Shown: positions 1 to 6,683, counted from the stretch's first letter. The stretch: DNA of 8,768 nucleotides from Trichodesmium sp. jk18x7bins.61 (GCA_022822685.1 JAJEAQ010000053.1:1-8768), one strand, 5' to 3'. Notes: generated by a model not told the origin, from the letters alone. Translations and numbers: made by a program.

Positions 1-88
1 CTACTACTCACTATCTACGATAACTATCTTTTTTGAATTGAGTATAACTTGGACTTACGAAATGGCTTTATAAATATAGGACATACCA

Positions 89-1576
89 ATGAATAACTCA
101 GAACAAACATCTTGGAATTCTGTTCGTGATGCCTTCCGCAAAATCTGGGGATATGATAATTTTCGACCTCCACAAGGAGAAATAGTCCGTTGTTTATTAG
201 CAGCACAAGATGCTTTGATCATTATGCCAACTGGAGGAGGAAAATCAATCTGTTTTCAATTGCCAGCTTTATTGAAAACGGGCTTAACTTTAGTGATTTC
301 TCCCTTAGTAGCTTTAATGGAAAATCAAGTGCAAGAATTGCGCGATCGCTCTCTTCAAGCTTCCCTACTTCATAGTCAACTTCCAAACAAAAGAAAACAA
401 CAAACTCTCCAAGCATTACAACAAAATCAACTCAGATTACTTTACCTTTCTCCAGAAACTTTATTTAATCAAAAAGTTTGGAATTTACTCTGTCAACCCC
501 AAGTAAAAGTTAACGGTTTAATTTTAGATGAAGCTCATTGTTTAGTGCAGTGGGGAGAAACTTTTCGTCCTGCTTATCGTCGCCTAGGGGCAGTACGACC
601 AGCATTAATAAAATCTAAACCTCCTGGTACTAATATTGCTATTGCTGCTTTTACTGCTACTGCTAACTCTCAAGGCCAAAATATTATTCAAACAACTTTA
701 CAACTGCAAAACCCGCAACTATTTTTATTCAGTCCTTATCGGAATAATTTATATCTCAAAATTAAAAAAATTTGTACTCCTAGAAGTCGCCGTCAACATT
801 TATTTAAGTTTATTAAAGAACGGGAAAAACAGGCTGGTTTAGTTTACGTTAGAACTAGAAAAGATAGTGAAAATTTAGCAGATATATTACAACAAAAAGG
901 TTATCAAACTATAGCTTATCATGCAGGTTTAAGTGGTGAAGAAAGACGCCAAATTGAAAAAGCTTGGATAGGGGGAGATATCAATTTTGTGGTCTGTACT
1001 TCTGCTTTTGGTATGGGCATAAATAAACCAGATGTGCGATGGGTGATACACTTTCAAGCACCATCACTGTTATCGGAATATATTCAAGAAGTGGGTAGGG
1101 GGGGTAGAGATGGGAAGCCTGCTGAAGCTTTGACTTTAGTGAGTGAGCCTACTGGTTGGTTAGAGCCAGAGGATAAACAAAGACAAAAATTTTTGTTGGA
1201 CAAGTTGCGATCGCAATATCAAATTGCCCAAAAGTTAATTAAGCACTTACCAACAATAGGAAATATTAATGCTGTAGTTAGTGAATTTCCTGATGCCGCG
1301 ATCGCCTTATCTATTCTTCACTCTTTAGGAAAGTTGAGATGGCGTGATCCTTTTCACTATATTATTAATAAGTCTGCTACTCCTAAAACACTATCTCTAT
1401 CCTTAGATTACAATTCAGGTGTTCGGGAAATGAATCAATATTTCACTACTCAAAAGTGTCGATGGCAGTTTTTACTACAGGCATTTGGTTTCTCCAAGGA
1501 AGCTCACAATCTATGTTGCAGTCACTGTGATAATTGTATTCAAGAAGGAAGCAGGAAAACTTTATACAGGAATTGA
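89..1576 (+). CDS. recQ: RecQ-family ATP-dependent DNA helicase, short form
   Basis: Superfamily 2 3'-5' DNA helicase acting in recombination and repair of stalled forks. Seen in the 495-residue product: Walker A MPTGGGKS (46-53), motif Ia SPLVAL (71-76), DEAH box with RecQ-type aromatic-rich extension DEAHCLVQWGETFRPAY (147-163), motif III FTATA (188-192), a helicase C domain with YHAGLSGEER (277-286), FGMGINKPDVRWVIH (307-321) and motif VI QEVGRGGRDG (333-342). A zinc-binding region follows, with C457-R458 and then C476/C477, C480 and C483. The protein stops soon after the zinc region, so the HRDC domain and apparently much of the winged helix of E. coli-type RecQ (about 600 residues) are absent; short RecQs are known in bacteria. 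Motif VI has GRGGRDG where RecQ usually has GRAGRDG. ATG 89 is preceded by AGGA at 78-81, a suitable ribosome-binding spacing. HIP1 sites inside suggest a resident gene. Confidence 0.93.
   Translation: MNNSEQTSWNSVRDAFRKIWGYDNFRPPQGEIVRCLLAAQDALIIMPTGGGKSICFQLPALLKTGLTLVISPLVALMENQVQELRDRSLQASLLHSQLPNKRKQQTLQALQQNQLRLLYLSPETLFNQKVWNLLCQPQVKVNGLILDEAHCLVQWGETFRPAYRRLGAVRPALIKSKPPGTNIAIAAFTATANSQGQNIIQTTLQLQNPQLFLFSPYRNNLYLKIKKICTPRSRRQHLFKFIKEREKQAGLVYVRTRKDSENLADILQQKGYQTIAYHAGLSGEERRQIEKAWIGGDINFVVCTSAFGMGINKPDVRWVIHFQAPSLLSEYIQEVGRGGRDGKPAEALTLVSEPTGWLEPEDKQRQKFLLDKLRSQYQIAQKLIKHLPTIGNINAVVSEFPDAAIALSILHSLGKLRWRDPFHYIINKSATPKTLSLSLDYNSGVREMNQYFTTQKCRWQFLLQAFGFSKEAHNLCCSHCDNCIQEGSRKTLYRN
342..349. 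repeat. HIP1 palindrome GCGATCGC (first of eight)
   Basis: The octamer GCGATCGC starts at 342, 1207, 1298, 2006, 2619, 3043, 4699 and 5425. HIP1 is the highly iterated palindrome of many cyanobacterial genomes. Eight copies in 5.4 kb is far above chance for AT-rich DNA, and none occurs after 5432. Confidence 0.9.
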
Positions 1577-1662
1577 GAGTCTTGATGCGTTAATATCCCT
1601 ATCAATATATAGTCAAAGCATCCTGCGGGGCTCCTCTAAGGGAAACGTCGGGAGTATGTCAA
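1577..1662 (+). repeat. Possible degraded IS200/IS605 right-end-like sequence
   Basis: The short gap between recQ and the convergent MFS pseudogene ends in GGGAGTATGTCAA (about 1650-1662), preceded by GC-rich blocks (TCCTGCGGGG at 1621-1630) that can form an imperfect hairpin with CGTCGGGA. From memory, this arrangement resembles the right ends of cyanobacterial IS200/IS605 elements, where a hairpin is followed by GGGAGTATGTCAA. No transposase is attached. It overlaps the last codons of the MFS pseudogene. It could equally be another dispersed repeat; the assignment is a pattern memory, not an alignment. Confidence 0.3.
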
Positions 1663-2815
1663 TAAGCCCCAGAGCGACACAAGTAAAAATGCTGCAGCAC
1701 TTCAAAAAGGCCAGGAAATTCCCCAACTAGAAAAGATCGTCGCCGCCCATACTGGCCCAGTAATTTGTCCCAAAGCAGAAAATGATTGGGCGATACCAAG
1801 GGTTTGACCTAATTCCTGTTTTGTTGATTGAGATAATAAACTGTTAACTGTTGGCATAGCAATAGATTCTCCGATTACTGCTAATGTCATCGTCATAATT
1901 AATAAATAATATTCTTTTGAGAAAGGAAGTAATAAAAATCCTAACGCTCTTATTCCCAATGACCAAAATAATAACTTGTTGTCGCCTAACTTTTGTTTTA
2001 ACTTGGCGATCGCTCCTGTTTGAAAATAGGCTGCTGCTAATCCACAATAAATGAATAAATAGCCTGTTTGTTTGGGGCCTCAGCTATCCCAGTGTCTAGC
2101 GCACCATAGGGCTAAGATTGAATATGTTCCTGTAGTAGTAAAGGCCTGGATAAAATATAATCCAAGCAGCCACTTTACATTAGAATTTCTCAAAATTTCT
2201 CCTATGTTTGCCAAATGATTTGGGAAAGATTGATTTTTACTTCTAACTTTTCGATGAGAGTTCTTTAACTCTGGCAAATTAAAGAAAGCAAAGATAGTTG
2301 CCAATACAGAGAGGCCCCCAGCTACTAAAAATGGTAATTGAAAATTAGGGTTTTGAGGGTTTGAACCTGTTAAAATCCCACCCAGAGCGGGGCCAATGGT
2401 CAAGCCTAGTCCGAAAGCTGCTGATAGAAAACCCATAGCCTGAGTTCTATTTTCAGAGGTGGTAATGTCGCTAATATATGCTTTTGCAACTGGACCACTA
2501 TTTCCCATTATTCCCCCTAAAGCACGAGCCAAAAATAAGCTCAAAAGGGAATTAGCAAAAGCAAACCAGAAATAAGATAAGCCACTACCAGCTATGCTAA
2601 TTAATAACATGATGCACCGCGATCGCTTAAACTACCCCATAATGGCTCAAAGACAAATTGCATTAAAGAGTATAGTGCAAATAGTAGACCTATTTATTGA
2701 GGCTCTGCGTTAAATTTTTCAGCATAAAAAGGTAGCACAGGAAAAAGAATCCCTAAGCCAATATAGTCGATAAAAATACTGGCCAACAATACCAGTTTAT
2801 TTTTTTTTGATTCAT
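1636..2815 (-). pseudogene. Decayed MFS drug/H+ antiporter (DHA1/TetA-like)
   Basis: Reading the minus strand from ATG 2815 through the lesions gives about 390 codons, the usual length of a 12-helix MFS exporter. Fragments in order: LLASIFIDYIGLGILFPVLPFY (first helix), IGLLFALYSLMQFVFEPLWGSLSDR (start of motif A), LLISIAGSGLSYFWFAF, SLFLARALGGIMG, GFLSAAFGLGLTIGPALGG (motif C-like), then LAAAYFQTGAIAKL, MTMTLAVIGESIAMPTVNSL and SFSALGQITGPVW. Lesions: an A9 tract after the ATG that is one base short of matching the downstream frame; TAA at 2694-2696; loss of about 7 nt at 2611-2618 that removes the GRR of motif A and shifts frame; TGA at 2080-2082; TGA at 1702-1704. The frame finally ends at TAG 1636-1638. 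The two TGAs sit where Trp is likely (DS-W-GPKQTG and SWPF-W-SAAAF). A substrate cannot be given. The intact fragment 2080-2610 is not a functional transporter. Confidence 0.85.
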
Positions 2816-3293
2816 AATAAAATCATTTTTAACTGTTTTAAATTTAGGCAAAAATATTCTCTATCTCTATCAACTGAAGTGTGATTCTTTATTGCTCAAG
2901 TGATACTAATATTATGTTCCTTTAATTACTTATAAACAACTTGGGCTTGTAGTTTGGCTTTAGCCCCTTGATTCAAAATATAGAGCTAAAGCTCAACTAC
3001 AAACTGTATGATAATTTTTTTACGGAGTATGCTATCAATTTAGCGATCGCTAGTATCTTTGTTACAAGGACAGGGTATCGGGCAGAAGAATTATATCAAA
3101 TTCAAAAAATATAGTTACAGCACAATAACCTATAAATAATTTAACTTGCATCAGGATGAATCCCGGCATTAATATTTGGTGTCCTCTGTTTTTGATAGAC
3201 TTCGATATTTTAAATATATATGCGGTGCTGTTGTGGCATAACTTGCTGAGAACATTAACAAAGCTCACTAGCCAATATAAAGCTGACTATAAA
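2816..3293. other. Gene-free intergenic region between MFS pseudogene and lspA
   Basis: About 480 bp, strongly AT-rich, with no ORF showing recognisable protein character on either strand. It holds an 18-bp-arm inverted repeat (2947-3002) and one HIP1 octamer (3043-3050). The MFS gene's former promoter should lie near 2816-2900 and the 3' end of the bio/lspA transcript near 3200-3293, but I could not identify either a convincing -35/-10 pair or a classic GC-hairpin/T-run terminator. Short ORFs on both strands around 3062-3341 look like chance frames. Confidence 0.6.
2947..3002. repeat. Imperfect inverted repeat (18-bp arms, 20-nt loop)
   Basis: Left arm TTGTAGTTTGGCTTTAGC (2947-2964) pairs with right arm GCTAAAGCTCAACTACAA (2985-3002): 16 of 18 positions are complementary, and one of the two exceptions is a G-T wobble in RNA. 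It is not followed by a T-run, so it is not a classical terminator. It resembles the dispersed stem-loop repeats found between genes in many cyanobacterial genomes; copy number cannot be judged from one window. Confidence 0.6.
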
Positions 3294-3779
3294 TTAATAG
3301 GAACGACTTTTAGGTTTTCCACTAAAAAACGTAGCAATTAGTAAGCAAACAATACCAATATTAATAGAAACATCTGCCACATTAAAGACGGGAAAGTCGA
3401 TGAGGCGAAAGTGTAGGAAATCTACGACATAACCAGAAACAAATCTATCAATACCATTACCTAGTGCCCCTCCTAAAATTAAACCGTAGCCCAGTTGTTC
3501 CCATTGATTAAATTTAGCACCAAACCAAGCCCAACCCATAAGGCTAAGGCTAACTATTAAAGATAACCATCGCAACCAATATACTCCACCATTACTAAAA
3601 AGACTAAAAGCTGCCCCCGTATTAGTCACATAGGTGAAGTGAAATACACCAGGCCACAAAGCCAGTGTTTCCTCTAGTTGAAAATTTTGTACTATCAAAA
3701 ACTTAGTTAGATGGTCTAACACAATGCTAATAATTGCAGTTATCCAGAATAAGGGATTTGTTTGGAAACGTAATTTCAA
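3294..3779 (-). CDS. lspA: Signal peptidase II (prolipoprotein signal peptidase)
   Basis: Inner-membrane aspartyl protease that removes the signal peptide from diacylglyceryl-modified prolipoproteins. The 161-residue product shows the family blocks: VLDHLTK with D22, TNTGAAFSLF (52-61, N53), GGALGNGIDRFVSGYVVDFLHF (103-124) carrying the first catalytic Asp D120, and FPVFNVADVSIN (129-140) carrying the second, D136. Hydrophobic segments lie near 11-30, 65-87, 93-109 and 138-153, the normal four-helix topology, and the length is normal. The frame has no upstream ATG before a stop; the earliest usable start is TTG at 3777-3779, which gives an N-terminus (MKLRFQTNPLFW) typical of the family. No clear Shine-Dalgarno sequence is visible. 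It lies 65 bp downstream of bioY on the same strand and is probably the last gene of a bioB-bioY-lspA unit. Confidence 0.95.
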   Translation of the reverse strand: MKLRFQTNPLFWITAIISIVLDHLTKFLIVQNFQLEETLALWPGVFHFTYVTNTGAAFSLFSNGGVYWLRWLSLIVSLSLMGWAWFGAKFNQWEQLGYGLILGGALGNGIDRFVSGYVVDFLHFRLIDFPVFNVADVSINIGIVCLLIATFFSGKPKSRSY

Positions 3780-3844
3780 GATTAATAACCACTATATTTT
3801 CTTAGATTTGCTCCTACAATTTAGCAAGATTTTTTCTTTTCAGA

Positions 3845-4441
3845 TTAATAAAATAGTAAACGTCGCAGCAAATACGCCATAACTGCTACAGCACAGATAA
3901 TTCCTAGTTGTCCTGGTAAAGGCAGAATCGAATATCTAAACATTGCTTCAAAAAAAGATAATGCTTCTGTATCTCTCCCACCCCAAATATTACTTATCAT
4001 CAGATAAGTTAACCCAGTTGCATGAACACTTAACAAACCACATAAACAGCTATAAGCTAGGGATTCTATGTGAGGAGATGCTTGAAAAGCTAGATTTCCA
4101 CATATCCATGCTCCTGGAATGAAACCTAGTAAATAACCAAAACTAGGTTCTTTTAAATAACTAATACCACCGCCTTGGGTAAATACAGGTAATAAAGTTA
4201 GACCTAAAAATATATAGGCGATTTGAGAAATAACAGCAGCATTTTTTCCCCCCAGACAACCTACAAATAAAACAGCCCCAACTTGGTATGTTACTCCTAA
4301 CGAAAAAATCTTAACTTCTTGTTGTTCCCAAATCCAACTCGGACTAGCAAAAGAGACTGGTAAAAAGGTTGCGGCAATTGTCAGGAGTAAGCCAGCAATT
4401 GCCCAAAGTAATTCAACTGTAATTGTCACGGAAATTAGCAA
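3845..4441 (-). CDS. bioY: BioY-family membrane protein (putative biotin transporter S component)
   Basis: BioY proteins are the substrate-capture component of ECF-type biotin transporters in the cytoplasmic membrane. Seen here: about six hydrophobic segments over 198 residues, the family block GGGISYLKEPSFGYLLGF (90-107) continuing into IPGAW, and GLLSVHATGLTYL (135-147). The adjacent bioB on the same strand, 22 bp upstream, strongly supports a biotin role. The frame is bounded by TAA TAA just upstream; the first start is TTG 4439-4441, and GTG 4427-4429 (194 residues) is an equally plausible start. No ATG is available near the N-terminus. Odd: near the C-terminus the usual PGDxxK motif, whose Asp and Lys contact biotin in the Lactococcus structure as I recall, reads PGQLGI (176-181). 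It may belong to a cyanobacterial subfamily; transport of biotin is inferred, not shown. Confidence 0.85.
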   Translation of the reverse strand: MLISVTITVELLWAIAGLLLTIAATFLPVSFASPSWIWEQQEVKIFSLGVTYQVGAVLFVGCLGGKNAAVISQIAYIFLGLTLLPVFTQGGGISYLKEPSFGYLLGFIPGAWICGNLAFQASPHIESLAYSCLCGLLSVHATGLTYLMISNIWGGRDTEALSFFEAMFRYSILPLPGQLGIICAVAVMAYLLRRLLFY

Positions 4442-4463
4442 TTATTAATTCAGTATTCAGAAA

Positions 4464-5624
4464 TTATCCTACCACCTGAAACTTATTACTTGAAACTGGC
4501 GCTTCTCCGCCTTCAAGCCCTAGAGATTCTAGCATTGCTTGATCTTTTTCTGGAGGTTGACCTAGGGTAGTGAGATAATGACCAATCAACATCGCATTAA
4601 TACCAGCCTTTAAGCCCAAGGCTTGCAATTCTCCCATCACTGCTTCTCGCCCTCCGGCATAGCGAATAATTTGCTCAGGCAGAATTAGACGGAAAATAGC
4701 GATCGCCTTCAAAGCATCATATACATCCAACTTTGGCAATTCACCCAAAGGCGTACCTTGACGAGGGTTCAACAAATTTAAAGGAACAGACTCAACCTGC
4801 AATTCTCGCAAAGCCAAGGCCAAATCTATTCGATCTGACCAAGTTTCCCCCATACCAATAATGCCCCCAGTACAAGCTTGAATACCTGCTGCTTTTAAGT
4901 TTTTCACTGTTTCAACTCGGTCATTCCAAGTATGAGTCGTGACAATTTCGGGGTAAAACTGCTCTGAGGATTCTAAATTATGGTTATAGCGAGTTACCCC
5001 TGCGGAGGCCAATGCTTGGGCTTGTTCTACTGTTACTTCTCCCAAAGCACAACAAGGTTTAATATTAGTCTCAGCAATAATCTGCTTGACTGTAGCTAGA
5101 ATTTGCTCAAACTCTGTAGATTTGGGGCTATTGTACTTAATACCCCTACCCTGAGAAACTAAGCAAAATCTTTTAGCTCCAGCAGCAGAGGCTGCTTTTG
5201 CTTGAGCCAAAATTTCTTCAGTAGATTTTAGATCATAAACTGGAGAACCTTCACCCGGATGGTGGACTGACTGAGAACAGAAGCTACAGTTTTCTGAGCA
5301 GCCTCCAGATTTGACATTAATAATGCTACATAAATCTACAACATTGCCACAGCAAGCTTGACGAACTTGATCGGCAGCTTCACATAAGAGCAATATCTTG
5401 TCTTGGCCTTCAATTTGGGTAAGAGCGATCGCCTCTTCTCGGCTGAGACGATGCCCAGAAATAATTTTATTGGCCAATTTTTGGAGCCAGTTCTTTAAAT
5501 CTTTTCCCACTTCTGACAAAGAGAGGAAGGCTTGGGATTGAATTTCTGTATTAGTTGATAGCGCTGCTTGAACCACGGCTGACCTTATGACTATATCCTG
5601 ATCAATGTCGTCGAATTGTACCAT
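4464..5624 (-). CDS. bioB: Biotin synthase (radical SAM)
   Basis: Converts dethiobiotin to biotin by radical sulfur insertion, the last step of biotin synthesis. The radical-SAM motif is GGCSENCSFCSQS, with CX3CX2C cysteines at C113, C117 and C120 (numbering from TTG 5636; subtract 4 for the ATG start). The ligands of the second [2Fe-2S] cluster align with E. coli C97, C128, C188 and R260: C158 (KRFC), C195 (KPC), C255 (IQACTGG) and R325 (IIRYAGGR). YNHNLESSEQFYP (217-229) and GMGET (261-265) are also family blocks. The frame opens at TTG 5636, but ATG 5622-5624 is preferred and gives 386 residues. The N-terminus is about 60 residues longer than in E. coli BioB before the cluster motif, with a helical leader (WLQKLANKIISGHRLSREEA). 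It is the first gene of the minus-strand cluster, with two HIP1 sites inside. Confidence 0.96.
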   Translation of the reverse strand: MVQFDDIDQDIVIRSAVVQAALSTNTEIQSQAFLSLSEVGKDLKNWLQKLANKIISGHRLSREEAIALTQIEGQDKILLLCEAADQVRQACCGNVVDLCSIINVKSGGCSENCSFCSQSVHHPGEGSPVYDLKSTEEILAQAKAASAAGAKRFCLVSQGRGIKYNSPKSTEFEQILATVKQIIAETNIKPCCALGEVTVEQAQALASAGVTRYNHNLESSEQFYPEIVTTHTWNDRVETVKNLKAAGIQACTGGIIGMGETWSDRIDLALALRELQVESVPLNLLNPRQGTPLGELPKLDVYDALKAIAIFRLILPEQIIRYAGGREAVMGELQALGLKAGINAMLIGHYLTTLGQPPEKDQAMLESLGLEGGEAPVSSNKFQVVG

Positions 5625-5652
5625 TTTTGTGATCAAATTTCCACATAGTTAA

Positions 5653-5670
5653 TTAAAGGCATGCCTTTAA
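5653..5670. promoter_or_regulatory. Perfect 18-bp palindrome upstream of bioB (candidate operator)
   Basis: TTAAAGGCATGCCTTTAA is an exact inverted repeat with no spacer. It lies 28 bp upstream of the bioB ATG and directly downstream (on the minus strand) of a possible -10 box TATATT (complement of 5672-5677), so it would straddle the transcription start. That placement is typical of a repressor operator. It does not match the BirA operator or BioR site patterns that I know. Function is inferred from position and symmetry only; no good -35 was found. Confidence 0.45.
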
Positions 5671-5876
5671 AAATATAGTGGGAGACAAGGGACTCTTTTC
5701 TGATCTATCTTTTGCCTCTTGCCTCAGCCGCAGGTTGTTGAATTGAAGGGACGAGGAAATAGTATAGATAGGGAAAAATGAAATATTATTATTTTTACCT
5801 TTAAGTACAGCTAGTTAATATAAATTTAAAATTTTGATTTCGATTATTTAACAATTTGACTGGATTAGATAGATTT
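5671..5876. other. Upstream part of divergent bioB / pstS' intergenic region
   Basis: This stretch lies between the minus-strand bio cluster and the plus-strand Pho box. It contains two tandem heptads TTGCCTC (5712-5718 and 5719-5725), a kind of short tandem repeat common in cyanobacterial spacers, then AT-rich DNA. No ORF with protein character was found. The bioB promoter should start in the first part of this stretch. Confidence 0.5.
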
Positions 5877-5917
5877 GTTAACTTCTTCTTAACTTATCTT
5901 TTACCTATCTTTAACCT
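5877..5917 (+). promoter_or_regulatory. Pho box: four tandem 8-bp repeats at 11-bp spacing
   Basis: GTTAACTT (5877-5884), CTTAACTT (5888-5895), TTTTACCT (5899-5906) and TTTAACCT (5910-5917) start exactly 11 bp apart. This matches the cyanobacterial Pho box, known as tandem YTTAACCT/A repeats separated by 3 bp and bound by the response regulator SphR (PhoB homologue) under phosphate starvation. It lies 67 bp upstream of the ATG of the truncated pstS'. Possible -10 sequences follow (TATTAT 5922-5927, TATATT 5947-5952), but the real one cannot be chosen by eye. No comparable array precedes the intact pstS at 7229. Confidence 0.8.
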
Positions 5918-5984
5918 TATATATTATGTTCAACTGTCAGTTATTGTATATTTTGTTAAAAGTTAATATAGAGATTTCATAGTT

Positions 5985-6257
5985 ATGCTACCTAATATCA
6001 ATTTTAGTCAAATAATTCCTACTACTCCTAAAGTATCCTTAGTAGCCCTGACAATTGGTCTAGCTACTACAATTGCTGGAGTCAAGTATGGTCTTGCTCA
6101 ACAAACAGTATCCTTAGTTGGTGCTGGTGCATCTTTCCCAAATCCCCTAGCTCAGCGTTGGTTTACTGATATAAGAGATAATAAAACTGATCTTCAAGTA
6201 GATTATCAATCAGTTGGTAGTGGTGCTGGTGTGGAAAGCGAAATTGAAAGTATTTGA
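5985..6257 (+). pseudogene. Truncated pstS: N-terminal part of a phosphate-binding protein
   Basis: The 90-residue frame is the first quarter of a PstS-type periplasmic phosphate-binding protein. It has a Sec-type signal peptide (hydrophobic 17-32, possible cleavage after GLA at 38) and then VSLVGAGASFPNPLAQRWF and DYQSVGSGAGVE (73-84), clearly related to the intact pstS in this window (QRWF, VDYQSVGSGAGVE). Homology stops at GGTGTGGAAAG (6228-6238); the next codons encode an unrelated tail SEIESI and TGA. The phosphate-site blocks DFGASD and RSDGSGTTG are missing, so it cannot bind phosphate. Unlike the intact copy it has no lipobox cysteine, so the parent gene was probably a soluble secreted paralogue. 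It lies directly behind the Pho box. No remainder of the gene was found in the following 900 bp. Confidence 0.88.
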
Positions 6258-6280
6258 TGTTCCACCCACATAAAAATTAA

Positions 6281-6404
6281 TAGAGTTGTCGCTAAATAGA
6301 TGAACAAAATCGCTCAAACCTAGACCGAACATTCATTTCAAGCTTTTTGCAGCACAAATTATAAGCTTTACAGAGTCAGGGTTTTCTATAAAGCGACAAG
6401 TCTA
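6281..6404. mobile_element. Candidate 124-bp MITE with TA-ended inverted repeats
   Basis: The first 20 bp, TAGAGTTGTCGCTAAATAGA (6281-6300), match the reverse complement of the last 20 bp, TCTATAAAGCGACAAGTCTA (6385-6404), at 17 positions. Both ends terminate in TA, as expected for elements that duplicate a TA target such as IS630/Tc1-type MITEs. The 84-bp interior has no coding capacity. It sits 24 bp after the end of the truncated pstS' frame. The assignment rests on structure alone, and the family is a guess. Confidence 0.45.
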
Positions 6405-6683
6405 ATAAACCCTACCCTATAGATGGTGGGAAGGATTTAAACCTCATTTTTGGAGATGTCTATTATTGCTCAATTGCTCAAGCAAAACTACGATTTGTAT
6501 TATAAGTATTTGACTGAACATGATATTAATCATTGATTAGGAGTCAAAATTATGGAGGGAATGGCGATAAAACGCATAGCTTCCCTGAGCAAATCAATAG
6601 TATCAGCAAGCAATTAATATTCTTCCCAATGGCCGATTACTGACTTCCTACTCCCTTCCACTACAAGGCAAATCAAAAACAAA

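Noticed and set aside
1..88. Promoter of recQ (TTGGAC at 49-54 with TATAAA at 69-74)
   Set aside because: The spacing of 14 bp is too short and would place the start almost on the ATG. Not reported as a promoter.
1636..2610. TGA read as tryptophan (alternative genetic code) in the MFS gene
   Set aside because: The same gene also has an in-frame TAA and a frameshift in motif A, while all other genes in the window use the standard code with TGG for Trp. Pseudogene decay explains it better.
3062..3341. Short overlapping ORFs on both strands upstream of the lspA 3' end
   Set aside because: Low-complexity AT-rich frames with no ribosome-binding site and no family resemblance.
6456..6620. Two small ORFs (26 and 22 codons), the second with a good AGGAG at 6539-6543
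   Set aside because: They are too short for a family call and lie in debris. The first has GGAG directly abutting its ATG with no spacing. Kept only as a note inside the intergenic entry.
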